NCBI GenBank assembly: GCA_030770545.1
Contig: CM061097.1
Span: 20,044,501-20,108,500, forward strand
DNA length: 64,000 nt
Direction: 5' to 3'
Source of the DNA: Macropodus opercularis
Taxonomy: Eukaryota > Chordata > Actinopteri > Anabantiformes > Osphronemidae
Shown piece after piece: positions 49,234-61,256 of the stretch. The position numbers and the translations under genes are program-made. The notes under the pieces were generated by a model, which saw nothing but the letters and a program-made list of their open reading frames with translations, made no database searches and was not told the DNA's origin. The first letter of the stretch is position 1. Each line of letters opens with the position of its first letter.

Positions 49234-49950
49234 AACGCGCCTGTCCATCCCCGGCCTCATTTCGTCCTACACACAGACTTGCACAGACGCTAAATCTCAA
49301 ATGTTGCTTCCTACGGTCCTGTTTATATCTTTATATCTTTGTATATTTACAGATATACTTTTGAATGCCAGTTAGGTTTTAGTTGAATGTGGTAAATGAT
49401 GACACAACAAATTACATCTTGGGTTTCTTTGTTTTCATCTTCCTGTGGAAAGGACATAGTAGCTAAAAGCCCTTCCTCACAGAAACCTTCCATCCATCCA
49501 TTATATTTATGTAGGTCAGTGTGTTTTACTCTAAGTCATACTGTAGTTGAAGAAGCTATTCGCTGAAAAGATTGATGCTGCTCTCGTGTTTCTAAATGCA
49601 GTATGGAGCTGCTGCCACCACGCTGTTAGTGTCTGTCAGCCTAGCATCAGGGGAAACAACTTGTCCGAAGGTAAAACAATAATGTCCTAAAGTGACCTTT
49701 TTTTGTACATATTAAATAAATTAAATATATACGTGACATTTAGTGAAATTAAATGCGCTCATAGATGTGTAGAACTAGCTATTTGCTCCAGCTGATCATC
49801 TGCTGGTGCCAGCTGAACCTCGGCATTTCGGAAACACGAGAGATCCTTTCAGCTGTCAGCACCCAAATGTTTTCTATGGTGTTAAATCTCTCTCATTCTA
49901 AACAGGAATAAATTGTAGCTGTCGCAGGTGTTGAGCTGTTGAAGCCACAC
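49234..49950 (+). other. sfrp1: Probable sfrp1 3' UTR
   Basis: Non-coding, AT-rich sequence follows the stop. Candidate AATAAA signals occur at 49715-49720 and 49907-49912. Some vertebrate SFRP1 transcripts have UTRs of several kb, so the end may be further on. Confidence 0.45.
49715..49720 (+). terminator. Candidate sfrp1 polyadenylation signal
   Basis: AATAAA lies 482 bases after the stop. A second AATAAA is at 49907-49912, and choice between them needs transcript ends. Confidence 0.35.
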
Positions 49951-50404
49951 ATAAAAAAGCAGCGAGGGCTCCTGTTGAATACGTTGTCGATAGAAGTATT
50001 TCTAAACAGAAAAAAGCCTCAGTTTCCTTCATTTCACTGTTTATTTTTGCTACTTGAGAAACCCCAAGAATCATGAGCATCACAAGTTAATGTGTAGACC
50101 TGTGTGACAATTAGCTAAATACTCTTCTGTCTCTATACATCCAGTCTAACTGCAGTAATCACTATTCTTCGGTAATAGCAGACACTTAGTAGCTATACGT
50201 GTTTAAGTGCAAACATTATCACCATTTCTGTTCTGGCTGGTTTGTTCGGATGTTGTGGGTCTGTTTTAGCACTGTTTTGTTTCAGATCTGAATGTGAGTG
50301 CTGCATTGCTGCCAATTACATGTACATAAAAGTTTTCATAAATATAAGAAAAAAAACCAACGTGGTGTCTTTTATCTTCTTTTATTGGTTTGTTTAGCAC
50401 TATT

Positions 50405-50600
50405 GGCCCTGGTTCTATTCCAGGGTTGCTCGGGTGCCTTTCTGTGTGGAGTTGACACGTTCTCCCCTTTCTCTCCATACTCTGGTTCCATCCCACAGCC
50501 CAAAGGCAGGTTGACTGGGAGTCTGCCTGTCAGTTGACATGTCTAGATTCTCGATTTCCTGGAAGGAACTACTCATGGAAAATTGGATGTAAATCATGTT
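50405..50600 (+). repeat. Teleost interspersed repeat fragment
   Basis: CCTTTCTGTGTGGAGTTGAC, ACGTTCTCCCC, TCCCACAGCCCAAAGGCAGG and TTGACTGGGA follow the order of a widespread fish repeat, of which other parts occur near 1.6, 60.7 and 62.9 kb. Confidence 0.55.
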
Positions 50601-50694
50601 TGCCACCAACTGGAGAAAACACAGCCTTTAGGCCTGCAGGACAGGTTAAATGTCTAAAAGGTGACAGGAGTATTCAGACGTGTGACATCATAGA

Positions 50695-50697
<3 letters not shown>

Positions 50698-50754
<57 letters not shown>
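50698..50754. repeat. Long AT dinucleotide microsatellite
   Basis: An uninterrupted AT run of about 28 units. It is likely polymorphic and prone to assembly error. Confidence 0.95.
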
Positions 50755-50755
<1 letters not shown>

Positions 50756-53700
50756 TTAGGATGTCATGCAGTCACATTTGAAACCTTTTGGTTATTGAGA
50801 ATCTTATCATTACATATGAATCGTTGGCAGGTTAGCAGATGGTAAATATGTTTGCATGGAACAGAATTCAACTGTGAGCAGTGCTGTGCCTAAGGTCAGT
50901 AGTTAGGTTTGTGTAGTTAGCACACATGAGGCAACTAAGCAGGAACTGACCTGCATCAGCAGCGTTTTTTCTAACGTGGGATGTCTGGGTGGGATAATGA
51001 GCTTATTTAATAATAATTATTATTATTATTACTTTGCTCATCCCATTGTAGCCTCTTCATTGATTTGTGTTCATTGCAACACATCTTATCAATCAACAGT
51101 TAAGTGTGTGGGACATATCACTGGGGCCTGAAGGAATGCGTGAACCTATCCAGCGTAAAAGAAGCGTACGTGCCTTTTCCCCCAAAGAGTTGTTGAGACG
51201 TATTATTTTAGTTACTTGCAATTTTTCTTTTTAAGACTGCATGAACTGCCAAAAACAGCAACGTCTGCATTTAAAACCCCACATTTCACGCTATCTGGAA
51301 AGACCTTTGTCATCACATAGCCAGATCTCCAAACCAAAGGATTTCTCATGCACTCATGCATCTTCATACCTCTAGTATCTCTGATTTATGGACGCCTTGG
51401 GATTTAATTTCATTGTGGTTTCACAGGCTGTTGGTTCCTTAGCATGTGGCATCTAATCGCTAATCGGGAGATACACATGATTAACAGCTCAGACTGGAAG
51501 TAAACTTTAAGGCAGAACTGTCTAATCAGGCGTCAGCTTTCACAGAACTGTTTTCACAAAGTGTCTGCTTGGTGGCTTTAGTCTAGATGCTGAACAGACA
51601 TGACTTTTCTGCACTATTTCATTTGATTCACGAACAATGAGATATTGTTGCTCATGTTTCAGCTTGTGTTTACCTGCACGAAGAACAATGTAAATAATCA
51701 AACACGAATACATTTATGAGCTTAAATACATCAAGTCATTGCAACATGTGTAAACAACAAAACTTTAAACCGTCCTGTCAATAAAAAGGCTTGTTAAAAA
51801 CCGGGAAGTATCAACCAGCGTCTTGCCCATCTGGTTCCAGTAATGCCTTTGGTATTGGGGAAATATATCTCAGATGTGGACTTTGCTTTCTAATCATTAC
51901 TTCAGCTCCTTTCAAAGGAGCCCAAGAAAACCGGAGGCCAAGATGCAGCTTTGTCCTATTAAGAGATGACCTGCGGAAAAAAAAGTTGCATTTGGATAAT
52001 GTAATGTTATATTGGTATATATATATATATATAACGTACAAAGTGAACTTCAAATACAAAGCGAAAACCTTTGACACCATGACCAGGATTGTTCCATTTT
52101 AAAAACCTCAGAGAGCCACAATATTGCAATGCTGAAATGTACTATTTTCCCCTGACTGTGATTTATTGCGCAATACATTTACTGTGAAATTTGTCCTGAA
52201 TATCGCAACAACGGGTTTTGCGCTAGAGCTCGCTAGAGTATGGTTTACGTAGACCAGGCTGGTGATTGTGTTTTATTTGCCTGAGTACGAACGGAGCAAA
52301 TTAATGTACTGGAAAAAACTATGTACAAATGGATGAAAAACGCACCTTTTTTCCCCCCACAGTGCAGCTCAGGGCCATTATAGTTTTGGAAATTACTGGA
52401 AATAAGTGAATTTGTTACTTTTTCAGTACGAAAGCCAAACACTTTAATTTCACCCATATGTTGCAGAAAATTCCTTCACCAGGAATGTTCCAACCTGTCA
52501 GGTCACAGCTAATTGTCGTGCGTGTTCACTACTTACTACACATCGTACGCTAACGTGCCTTTTTAAAAATCGATTTCTTATTTCCTCTTCTTCGCCAGGT
52601 TGTTTTACGGATCTGTGGAAAAGCGTGGCTCTCTCCTGCTCTTACTCCGTGTGCCTTCCAAGCTGCTCCCATCCCTCCTGTCTCTGTGTTTTATGTTATT
52701 GCTGTATCCTCGCTGGAGTTCTGCTGTGCCACCGGTTCATTTAGAGGACTTTGTGTGAGAAGCTCAGTCAGACATAACATGCGCTGTCATAAAGCAGTAA
52801 CATTTGGAATTTAACGTTGAGGTTTCCTATGGTTACATAAAGCAAATTCCTTCTCTAAAGTGGCACCACCAGAGTTTCTCCAGAGAGTGTGACTGCATAC
52901 ATCAACAAAGCAATTTAAATACAGAAGTGGTCTTGGCTCTGTCTTTTATTGAGTGTGATCTACACAGAAAACCATTAATGTCTCTGGCTGGTCCGCAGGG
53001 TTCAGAGGAGGGATGAGTCGGCGCACTCTGACGGAGACCCGGTTCCTCTGGAATCCTGGGATCACATTCAAACTGGCAGATGACTTATATCAGTCTTCGT
53101 TCTGGCTGTTAACCGCTCTGAACCTTGCGCTCATGACTGTAACGACCCTCAGAATCCAGGAGGGGGGTAGTAACCTGAAAGAAACAATTGTTTTGCTTTG
53201 TTTTTTTAAGGAAATCCACACGATGGAGGGGGGATGGGCTACACATGTGGCCAGCAGCCATATGTTTTTGAATAATAGCCATTAGTTTTAAGAGGATGAT
53301 GTCATTGTAGGTTTGCTGTTCCAGTAACTATATTCTTCCAGTCCTGGATCCGATCCCTGGAATGATTCTTAGTTTGCTCTGAGGAAGGTGAGGAAAAATA
53401 GCTGCGGTAAACGTGGCGTGATTAGTGAGTGTGCAGGTTTTTCCTTATTGCCAAACAAAAAACATATTTTTTTGCAGCGTTATAGTTTTTGATTCACTTA
53501 ATTCATAGCTTTCAGCAAGTAGTTAAATGTCTTCCTCTTTAAAACCTCGTGGAATCTTATCCCCTAAGACTGTGGACTTAGGTGATGATGTGAGAAAATA
53601 GGTCTCAGGACATAGTTGTATGGTGCCATTGTCAACATGACTGTGCTGATTTTGAGACCCTTTCACATAATATCAATCATCAGTGACCAGCCACAAGTTG

Positions 53701-54769
53701 TAAAAACATTTGGTGGGGAAAAAAACAAGATTTATGATTGGTCATTAAAAACCGCAAAGGCCTGTCAGAAATAACCACTCTGGGTAATTTAGAGTTTTGC
53801 TGCAATGGAAGCATCTGGGTCAACTTTGGATGATTGTTTCCTGAGGAGAATTGACTCTTGGTGGATGCTTTTGACAGGAATCACACGTTAAAATAATATC
53901 AATTACGTTACTGCTTCTTACTATGAAGATTTAAAACACAGCCAACCCTTCTGCAAATAAAACTGCAGGGCCCCAACATATTTGGGCATGTTTCTCTGTT
54001 AACATTTACAATAGTGTCAACAGCACAGAGCTTTCAACCTTCATGGCTCTGAATCAGCCAAATTCATCATGACAGCCCATTAAAAGTTCGGTTGTTGCTT
54101 AATAATGTCTCTCCTGCTTCCAAAGCCAACAATTTTAAGTGAGTTTTATAAATTGTTCCCCCTTAAACCACAAGCAGCTGTTATGACCAGGATGTGGAGC
54201 GAGAACTAGCCCACCTCAGCCCACGTTTACCAGGATTTAGCTGTACCCAGGAGTGCACTTGATTACATAAACATAGTTAAAACCATTTTTGACTGTCGTG
54301 TTGTATCACATATGACATATTCAATATTTGGAGTTAGTAATACTTTGGCTTTTATTTTTTATAGTCTGCATTGGCGCCTAATGCGTCACTACATAGATTA
54401 ACTATTCTCCAACGTCTTACTTTTCTTTAGGCTTGACATTAATTAGCCTGTGGGTTTCAAAGCTAACACGATTTTGGAAAAATATCTTTTTAATTTACTT
54501 GCCACAAACACTAAAGGGAAATATTAATTATGTCTCAGACAACAAACCAGTTCTGCTGTAAAGCATAATTGTACTTTATGATTATTATTATACAGGAATT
54601 ATTATTTTGTTATGGTGGGAAACCTTTGCTGTCATGGTGACAAACATTTGGTTAAGGTTAGGGAAACCTGTGGTTAGAAAAAAGGAAAAGCTGTCGCCTG
54701 GAGAGAGGAAACAAACGGTTGGTTCCTGTGTCTTTTGCTGTAAATGGTCTTTCCTGCTTATCAGTACTC

Positions 54770-54943
54770 AAAGCCTCACTCACTCATTCACGCATCCATA
54801 TGCAGCTGACAAACCAGGGGAAAGTTGGGGTTCAGTGTCTTGCCCAAGGGCACTTTGGCACATGACTGGGGGAGCCAGGAACTGAGGTACAGATCCTTCG
54901 ACTGGTGGACGACTGCTCCCTCTTGACTCCTTGAGCTGCTGCC
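54770..54943 (-). mobile_element. SINE-like copy (tRNA-derived family)
   Basis: The plus strand reads GGGGTTCAGTGTCTTGCCCA, GGGCACTTTGGCACATGAC and GGAGCCAGGAACTGAGG, the reverse complement of the body seen at 10.44 kb. The tRNA-like head would be near 54,900-54,943 and is degraded. Confidence 0.6.
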
Positions 54944-56779
54944 CACATGTCTGTCCTGTACTCACGGTGTCATAACATTCAAATATTACTTTATGCAAAT
55001 ATTGAGTAGTGATTATAAAAGTACTGCCAGGAGGGTGTTTTCCTGCTGATGTATGGCCCCAAACTCAAACACTCAAATCATTTGTGTTTTTACAAAAATA
55101 AAATTGAAAAAAAAAAAAACATTCAAAAATGCAGGAAAGCTGAGAAAGATAAGTTAAGAAGAAGGCGGCATTATTTTTTGTGGAATAATAGTAAAAATAA
55201 ATAGTTTTCCCCAATGTGTATTTTATGTTCATTTGTGGCTAATTTTACATGCAGGTACATGGCTGTTGGTGCTTTCTTACTTCCTTTTGGAGTCATAAAT
55301 AAACTACATATTCATTAGTAATGATATTACAGAATATGCTGAAGAAATGAATAAAGAAATCTACAGAATCAATGAGAGAACTCAGTCCATCAGCATTTAA
55401 AAATGTCCTTGGCTTTGTAATGATTAATGTGCCAAAATTGTGAAAGCAAAAAAACCCAAAAACCTCAACACTTCGCACTGGAACGTAACCCTGACACTAC
55501 AACTATCCAAAACTCTAGAGTTTTTGGGAGACAGTTCAGGATAAAGAGACTAAAGAGCACAAGGGGAAATTCCTCTGTATTTCACACACAGCTGGTATGG
55601 TCCACAGATAAATGAGGATCAAGGAGCCATCATCTGGGAACCAGGGGTTGGGATATTAAGATACTTAGCAGAATAAGTGAAATATTGGATCTAGGAGCGA
55701 GGGGAAATATTACATGGTCACCTGAACCAATAGAAAGAATCTATAAGCCTGAAACGAGTGTGTGTGGCAGGCATGGCTATAAAACATAATGTCAATGGAT
55801 TATTGATCAAATGTCAGTTAGGAGTAAGACAAACTGGACATCAAATTACAAACAATGCATCCTTGAATATATATGTTTCACTGTTTGACACTGCTTATTG
55901 GAAAATTCCCACTGGATCCATCAAGCCTCACCGTCGCTGAAGGTTAGTAGCATCTATAATAACAGGTTCAGTAAATGCTCCCTTTCTCCCGGGATAGTTC
56001 CATCATCGCTTGCTGTTATTCAAGCACATTAGTGATTATTCTCTGGGTCGACTCTAACTCAATGCAGGGAGGGCTTTGAACCACGGCCACCTACTTATTA
56101 TGTTATCATGATATATTATGCAAAAAAGACAGCTTTATGGGGGCTTTCCGCCTGAATCAAACACACGTTGCGCATTTAGATTTCCTGGCTCCATTCTGGG
56201 TGGAAAATGTTAAAGGGACAGGTGTTTTACTGTAATTAGGAACGTTCTCTTTAGACGGCAAGTGGAACGTTTCTGCGAGGTACACGGTAAAGTGTTATTT
56301 AAAGCAGAACGACACAGATGTATACATCTATGGACCGTGTGCAGCGCTTTTAATAAATAGGTGGGACCAAGGGCAAGACTGCTTCAAAGACTGTTTCAGT
56401 TATTGTAAAGGAACAATCTGAAAGGGCAAAAATATGATGAGTGTTGACGCTCAGATGATTTTGTAAGTCGTTGCTGATAACAGCTGCAGATGATGTAGGA
56501 AGACAGTCTAATGTCTGTTTTGCTTAATGGTCTATACTTAAAAGTATTGAGGACTGTAATTTTGAATGAACGTGAATGTTCTGAATCTGCATGTCCCATC
56601 AGTTGTGAGTCATGGTGCGGTTTGTATGACTAAACATTAGCTCTGAGTATAACTCCCCCAACATACACTGCCCCACGTTTTATGTTTCAGGTATTCATCA
56701 AAATTGAAAGGAAAATAAAAACTTCTATAATAAAGACATATAATATAATTTTTACATCAATACAACTTCCACACCGGAT

Positions 56780-57475
56780 CAGGCGCGGCCCGGGTTAACT
56801 ACGACCGCCACCAGCAATGTGGTTTCATGGTTTCATGCCTAGAAAGACGGGCAAAGGGAGCTGCACTGTGTCTGCGTAGATCTAGAGAAAGCGTGTGACA
56901 GGGTGCCGAGAGAGGAGCTGTGGTGTATGAGGACATCTGGAGTGGCAGAGCAGGACATGTAGGAGAGCTGTAAGACAGTGGTGAGGTGAGCTGTACGTGA
57001 CACAGAGGAGTTCGAGGTGGAGGTGGGTCTGCGTCAGAGGTCGGCCCTGAGTCCCTTCCTGTTTGCTCAGGTGATGGACGGGCTGACAGATGGGGTTAGA
57101 CAGGAATCTCCATGGTCTGTGATGTTTGCCGATGACATTGTGATCTGTGGGGAGAGCAGGTGGAGGAACATCTAGAGAGATGGAGGTGTGCTCTGGAAAG
57201 CAGAGGAATGAAGGTTGGCTGCAGCAAGACACAATACTTGTGTGTAAACGAGAAGGAACCAAGTGGATCCGCGAGGTTACAGGAGGCAGAAGTAAGAAAG
57301 TATTTAGGGTCAACGGTCCAGAGCACCGCAAAGAGTGGAGAAGAGGTGAAGAGGCAGCTGCAAGCAGGATGGAGCGGGTGGAGAAAAGTGTCAGGTCTGT
57401 TGTGTGATGAAAGAGTATCTGCGAGAATCAAAGGGAAAGTTTTCAAGACCGTGGTGAAACCAAAGAGGAGATAAA
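56780..57475 (+). pseudogene. RTE-like LINE reverse transcriptase fragment
   Basis: Frames read VDLEKACDRVPREELW, then EFEVEVGLRQRSALSPFLFA and MFADDIVICGES; the FADD at 57125-57136 is the RT catalytic motif. Further on, ERWRCALESRGMKV and YLCVNEKEPSG lead to GWRKVSGLLCDERVSARIKG. Stops and frameshifts break it (for example TAG after EQDM). Both ends are missing: no endonuclease, and it stops shortly after FKTVVKP. The clade assignment is from memory; that it is a non-LTR RT is clear. Confidence 0.8.
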
Positions 57476-57839
57476 TGGATGTAGTGGCACCTGTCCCATC
57501 AGTATTTGCCATTTTACAAATCATGTGTATCACCTGTTCATCTCTCTGTAATGAGTGGCTGAAGGAGTTTTGTTCATTTTCAGTCTTGATCGATATCTGT
57601 GGTCTTTTAAACAACATTCACTTATTTCAGGCTGGACCTATTCTTTCAAACATGCAATAAATTAAGACAAGACATGAATCATATCCAGCTTCCTGTTTGT
57701 TTTTTCTGCGCCTAGCAAGACATTCTCTATGAAAAATGCTGCAATGTGGAAGATATTTGGAATAATGCTTTGCCAAGGGTGTCCCGAATCAAACGGGCAC
57801 ATGTGTCTTTGGTTGTACTTGTCAATCAACACATTTTCA

Positions 57840-57937
57840 GAAGGACAGAGGTTCGGTGTTGAACCTTGTAAAGTGCCCTGAGATAACATTTGTTGTGAAC
57901 TGGTGCTATATAAATAAAACTGAACAGACTTGAACTG
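57840..57937 (+). mobile_element. L2-like LINE 3' tail
   Basis: TTGTAAAGTGCCCTGAGATAAC, TTGTGAACTGGTGCTATATA and AATAAAACTGAACAGACTTG are the last 90 or so bases of the LINE family at 58-60 kb. Its 3' end faces the 3' end of that longer copy only about 60 bases away. Confidence 0.8.
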
Positions 57938-57999
57938 ACTGTTCTTAAATGGGTCAAGCAGTTGGACGTGTCAGTCGACTGATGTGACCATATTTTTTG

Positions 58000-60040
58000 C
58001 TCAATTCAATTCAATTCAATTCAACTTTATTTATATGGCACCAATTCACAACATCAGTTATCTCAAGGCACTTTACAAGGAAGGTTTTAAGACCTTACAC
58101 AACTAAACCCAACAAATCCCACATAGAGCAGCTTTTAATTGTAGCCAATCGATAAATTGTACATTTTAATAGCAACAATGGAAAAACTCCCTCTCTAACG
58201 AGGAAGAAACCTCCAGCAGACCCAGGCTCAGTGTGGGCGGCCATCTGCCTTGACCGGTTGGGGTGAGGGGATGGAGAAGAGAGAAAAGAACACAACCACA
58301 ACAACAAAACAAGCAGCAACAGAACACAGGCAGGATGGTTGGACCAGCAACTGAACACTGGAGACACACGACTCTGAGTCTGATGATACCTGGAGATGAG
58401 AATAGAGAGAGACAGAAAGAGAGAAGCACAACTAGGAGAGAAAAGGGACAAAGTTAGTCACATGTGGACATGGAGCCATGTTAGCGGATAGAAGAAAAAG
58501 AGAAAAAAGAGCTCAGTCAATAAAGGACGTCCCCCAGCATCTAAGTCTATAGCAGCTTAACTAAGAGATGGATCAAAGTGACCAGAACCATCTTTAACTA
58601 TACGCTTTGTCAAAAAGAAAGGTTTTAAGCCTAGTTTTAAAACTAGAGAGGGTGTCTGCTTCTCGAACCTGGACTGGAAGCTGGTTCCATAGGAGAGGAG
58701 CTTGGTAGCTAAATGCTCTGCCTCCCGTTCTACATTTAGAAACTCTAGGAACCACAAGCAGACCAGCGCTCTGAGAACGAAGCGTTCTGTTGGAGCATAA
58801 GGAGCGATGAGGTCTTTAAGATAAGATGGAGCTTTATTATGAAGAGCTTTGTAGGTGAGGAGAAGAATTTTGAATTCTATCCTAGATTTGACAGGGAGCC
58901 AATGCAGAGAAGCTAATGTAGGAGAAATGTGATCTCTCTTCCTAAGTCCAGTCAGACTCTGGCTGCAGCATTTTGAATTAATTGGAGGATTTTCAAAGAG
59001 TTATTGGGACAACCTATGAGTAGCGAGTTACAGTAGTCAAGCCTAGAGGTAACAAATGCATGGATTAATTTTTCAGCATCACTCTGTGAGAGGATGCTCC
59101 TAATTTTAGCAATATTCCTCAGGTGGAAGTAGGCAGTTCTAGAGATTTCTTTAATATATGGTGTAAAGGACAGATCTTGGTCAACAATGACACCAAGGTT
59201 CCTGACAGTAGAACTTGAAGCTGACGTTATGTCATCCAGAGTAACAATCTGATTCAATAAAGAGTCTCTCTGGTTTTTAGCACCAATTATAATAACCTCA
59301 GTTTTATCTGAATTCAGTTGGAGAAAGTTATGGGACATCCAGGATTTGATATCATTTAAACAAGTCTGAAGTTTGACTAATTGGTTTGTTTCCTCTGGTT
59401 TCATGGACAAATATAACTGAGTATCATCTGCATAGCAGTGGAAATTTATAGAATGTTTTCTAATAATATTACCAAGGGTAGACATGTAAAGACTGAAAAG
59501 TATTGGACCAAGCACAGAACCCTGTGGAACAACAAAGCTAATTCCTGTGCGGATGGAAGATTGATCATGAACATGAACAAATTGGAATCTGTTCAACAGA
59601 TAAGACTTAAACCATCCCAGTGCTTTTCCTTTAATCCAACGCTATGTTCCAGTCTCTGCAATAGAATCTTGTGATCTATCGTATCAAATGCTGCACTAAG
59701 ATCTAACAGGACAAGTACAGAAACTAGACCATTGTCTGAAGCTGTGAGAAGATCATTAGTGACTCTAATCAGAGCTGTTTCTGTGCTATGATGTAATCTG
59801 AATCCTGACTGGAAATCTTCATACAGGTCATTTCTACGCAGGTGGTCACATAGTTGTTTAGCTACGGTTTTTTCAAGAACTTTAGAAATAAAGGGCAGAT
59901 TGGATATAGGCCTATAATTTGCAAGTTCTCTAGGGTCAAGAGTAGTTTTTTTCAATAAAGGTTTGACCACAGCAACTTTAAAAGCCTGTGGTACGTAGCC
60001 TGTAACCAGCTCAGTGATAATACAGTGTACAGTAATATCC
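58000..60040 (-). mobile_element. L2-like non-LTR retrotransposon, 5'-truncated, RT broken
   Basis: On the minus strand the RT reads VVKPLLKKTTLDPRELANYR, then DLSAAFDTIDHKILLQRL, VPQGSVLGPILFSLY and CYADDTQLYLS (catalytic YADD at 59423-59434), ending LIQNAAARV. A one-base frameshift near 59,600-59,640 splits the RT, and a stop follows AAARV. Downstream, a C-terminal region continues (HWLPV-type block, then AEHLATKLLSYG) and ends at about 58,557. A long 3' UTR closes with GAATT units at 58,000-58,025. The endonuclease is absent. DLSAAFDTIDH and the terminal short repeat fit the L2 side of the CR1/L2 group. Confidence 0.88.
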
Positions 60041-60165
60041 TAGTTGCACTTGTGATGGAGTCAGTGATGCTCAACGCAGATCAGGTAACGAGCTGGAAAA
60101 GATTTGGATCAAAATAGACTGACATTGAATCTTGACTTGAATGTTTACATCATCATCACCATCTG

Positions 60166-60607
60166 TCCACATGTGACTAACTTTGTCTCTGTTCTCTCCT
60201 AGTTGTGTTTCTCTCTTTCTGTCTCTCTCTATTCTCATCTACAGGTATCGTCAGACTCAGAGCCGTGTGTCTCAGTGTTCAGCTGCTGGTCCAACCATCC
60301 TGCCTGAGTCTGTTGCTGCTTGTTTTGTTGTTGTTGTTATTTTCTATCTTCTCTATTCCTTCACCCCAAACGGTCAAGGCAGATGTTCTCCCACTGATCC
60401 TGGATCTGCTGGAGGTTCCTCTATAGAGAGTTTTTCCACTGTTGCTATTAAAATGTACAATTCATTGATTGGCTACAATTCAAAGCTGCTCTATGTGGGA
60501 ATTGTTGGGTTTAGTTGTGTCAGGTCTTCAACTTTACTTGTAAAGTGCCTTGAAATAACTGATGTAGTGACTTGGTGCTATAGAAATAAAACTGAAATGA
60601 ATTGAGT
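60166..60607 (+). mobile_element. L2-like LINE 3' UTR copy
   Basis: From TGTCCACATGTGACTAAC through CTCCTAGTTGTG, GCTGCTGGTCCAACCATCC, TTGTTGGGTTTAGTTGTGTC and TAAAGTGCCTTGAAATAAC, it matches the 3' UTR of the minus-strand copy at 58.0-58.5 kb. It ends in ACTGAAATGAATTGAG. It begins about 130 bases beyond the 5' end of that copy and in opposite orientation. Confidence 0.85.
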
Positions 60608-60654
60608 TATTCCAGCTGTCACGTGGATGACAGGCAGGATGTCATCAGTCCATC

Positions 60655-60775
60655 ACATAGAGACAGACAATCGCTCACTCTCACACCTGTGGGCCATTTA
60701 AAATGTCCAGTTAACTCAACATTGCCTTTGGACTGTGGGAGGAAACCACCGGGAGTCAAACCCACCTTCCCCTGA
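60655..60775 (-). repeat. Teleost interspersed repeat fragment
   Basis: CACTCTCACACCTGTGGGCC, GTCCAGTTAACTCAACATTG and TTTGGACTGTGGGAGGAAAC are the reverse strand of the repeat found near 50.4 kb. Confidence 0.55.
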
Positions 60776-60984
60776 CCAATTACATTTTAAAATTTATTGT
60801 ACAAATTACTTATTTGAAATTTTATAATATCATCATGACGATTCACTATATGATAATTAGCACCTGTTAAAAGAGTATTGATAACGGTGATGTGCTGGCA
60901 TCAGAAATAGCTGCAGTGAACAACTTCACACTTGCTTAAAAGACATCAGATCCTGGATTAATTTTATTTACTCTTTGTGTCACA

Positions 60985-61256
60985 GTCTTTGTCCTCATAC
61001 ACAAGCATCGTCGGTGTTCAGTTGCTGGTCCAACCATCCTGCTTGTTGTCATTCTTCTTCTTTTCAGTGTTGCATTTAAAATTTAAATAATTAAATGACA
61101 ATTTATTGACTGGTTTTCCGATTTAAAAACTTGCTCAAGGGGGTTCTGTTGGGTTTTCTGTATAGCTGTGTAAGGCTTTAACCCGTACTTTGTAAAGTAC
61201 CTTGAGATGACTTTTGTTGTTTGGCACTATACGAATAAATACAACTGATTTAACTG
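60985..61256 (+). mobile_element. Diverged L2-like LINE tail
   Basis: TGTTCAGTTGCTGGTCCAACC, GTTGGGTTTTCTGTATAG, TTGTAAAGTACCTTGAGATG and ACTATACGAATAAATAC follow the tail order with gaps and many substitutions. Confidence 0.7.

Larger units (their letters stand above)
49951..56760. other. Intergenic DNA downstream of sfrp1
   Basis: It contains a repeat fragment at about 50.4 kb, a long AT microsatellite at 50.7 kb and a SINE-like copy at 54.8 kb. I found no exon with a recognisable family. ZMAT4, the neighbour on this side in human, was looked for by its zinc-finger motifs and not seen. Confidence 0.55.

Noticed and set aside
50534..50845. ORF with an alternating Ile-Tyr run
   Set aside because: It is the translation of the AT microsatellite.
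58095..58451. 118-codon leucine-rich ORF
   Set aside because: It lies wholly within the 3' UTR of the L2-like LINE; a similar ORF recurs in the copy at 60.18 kb.
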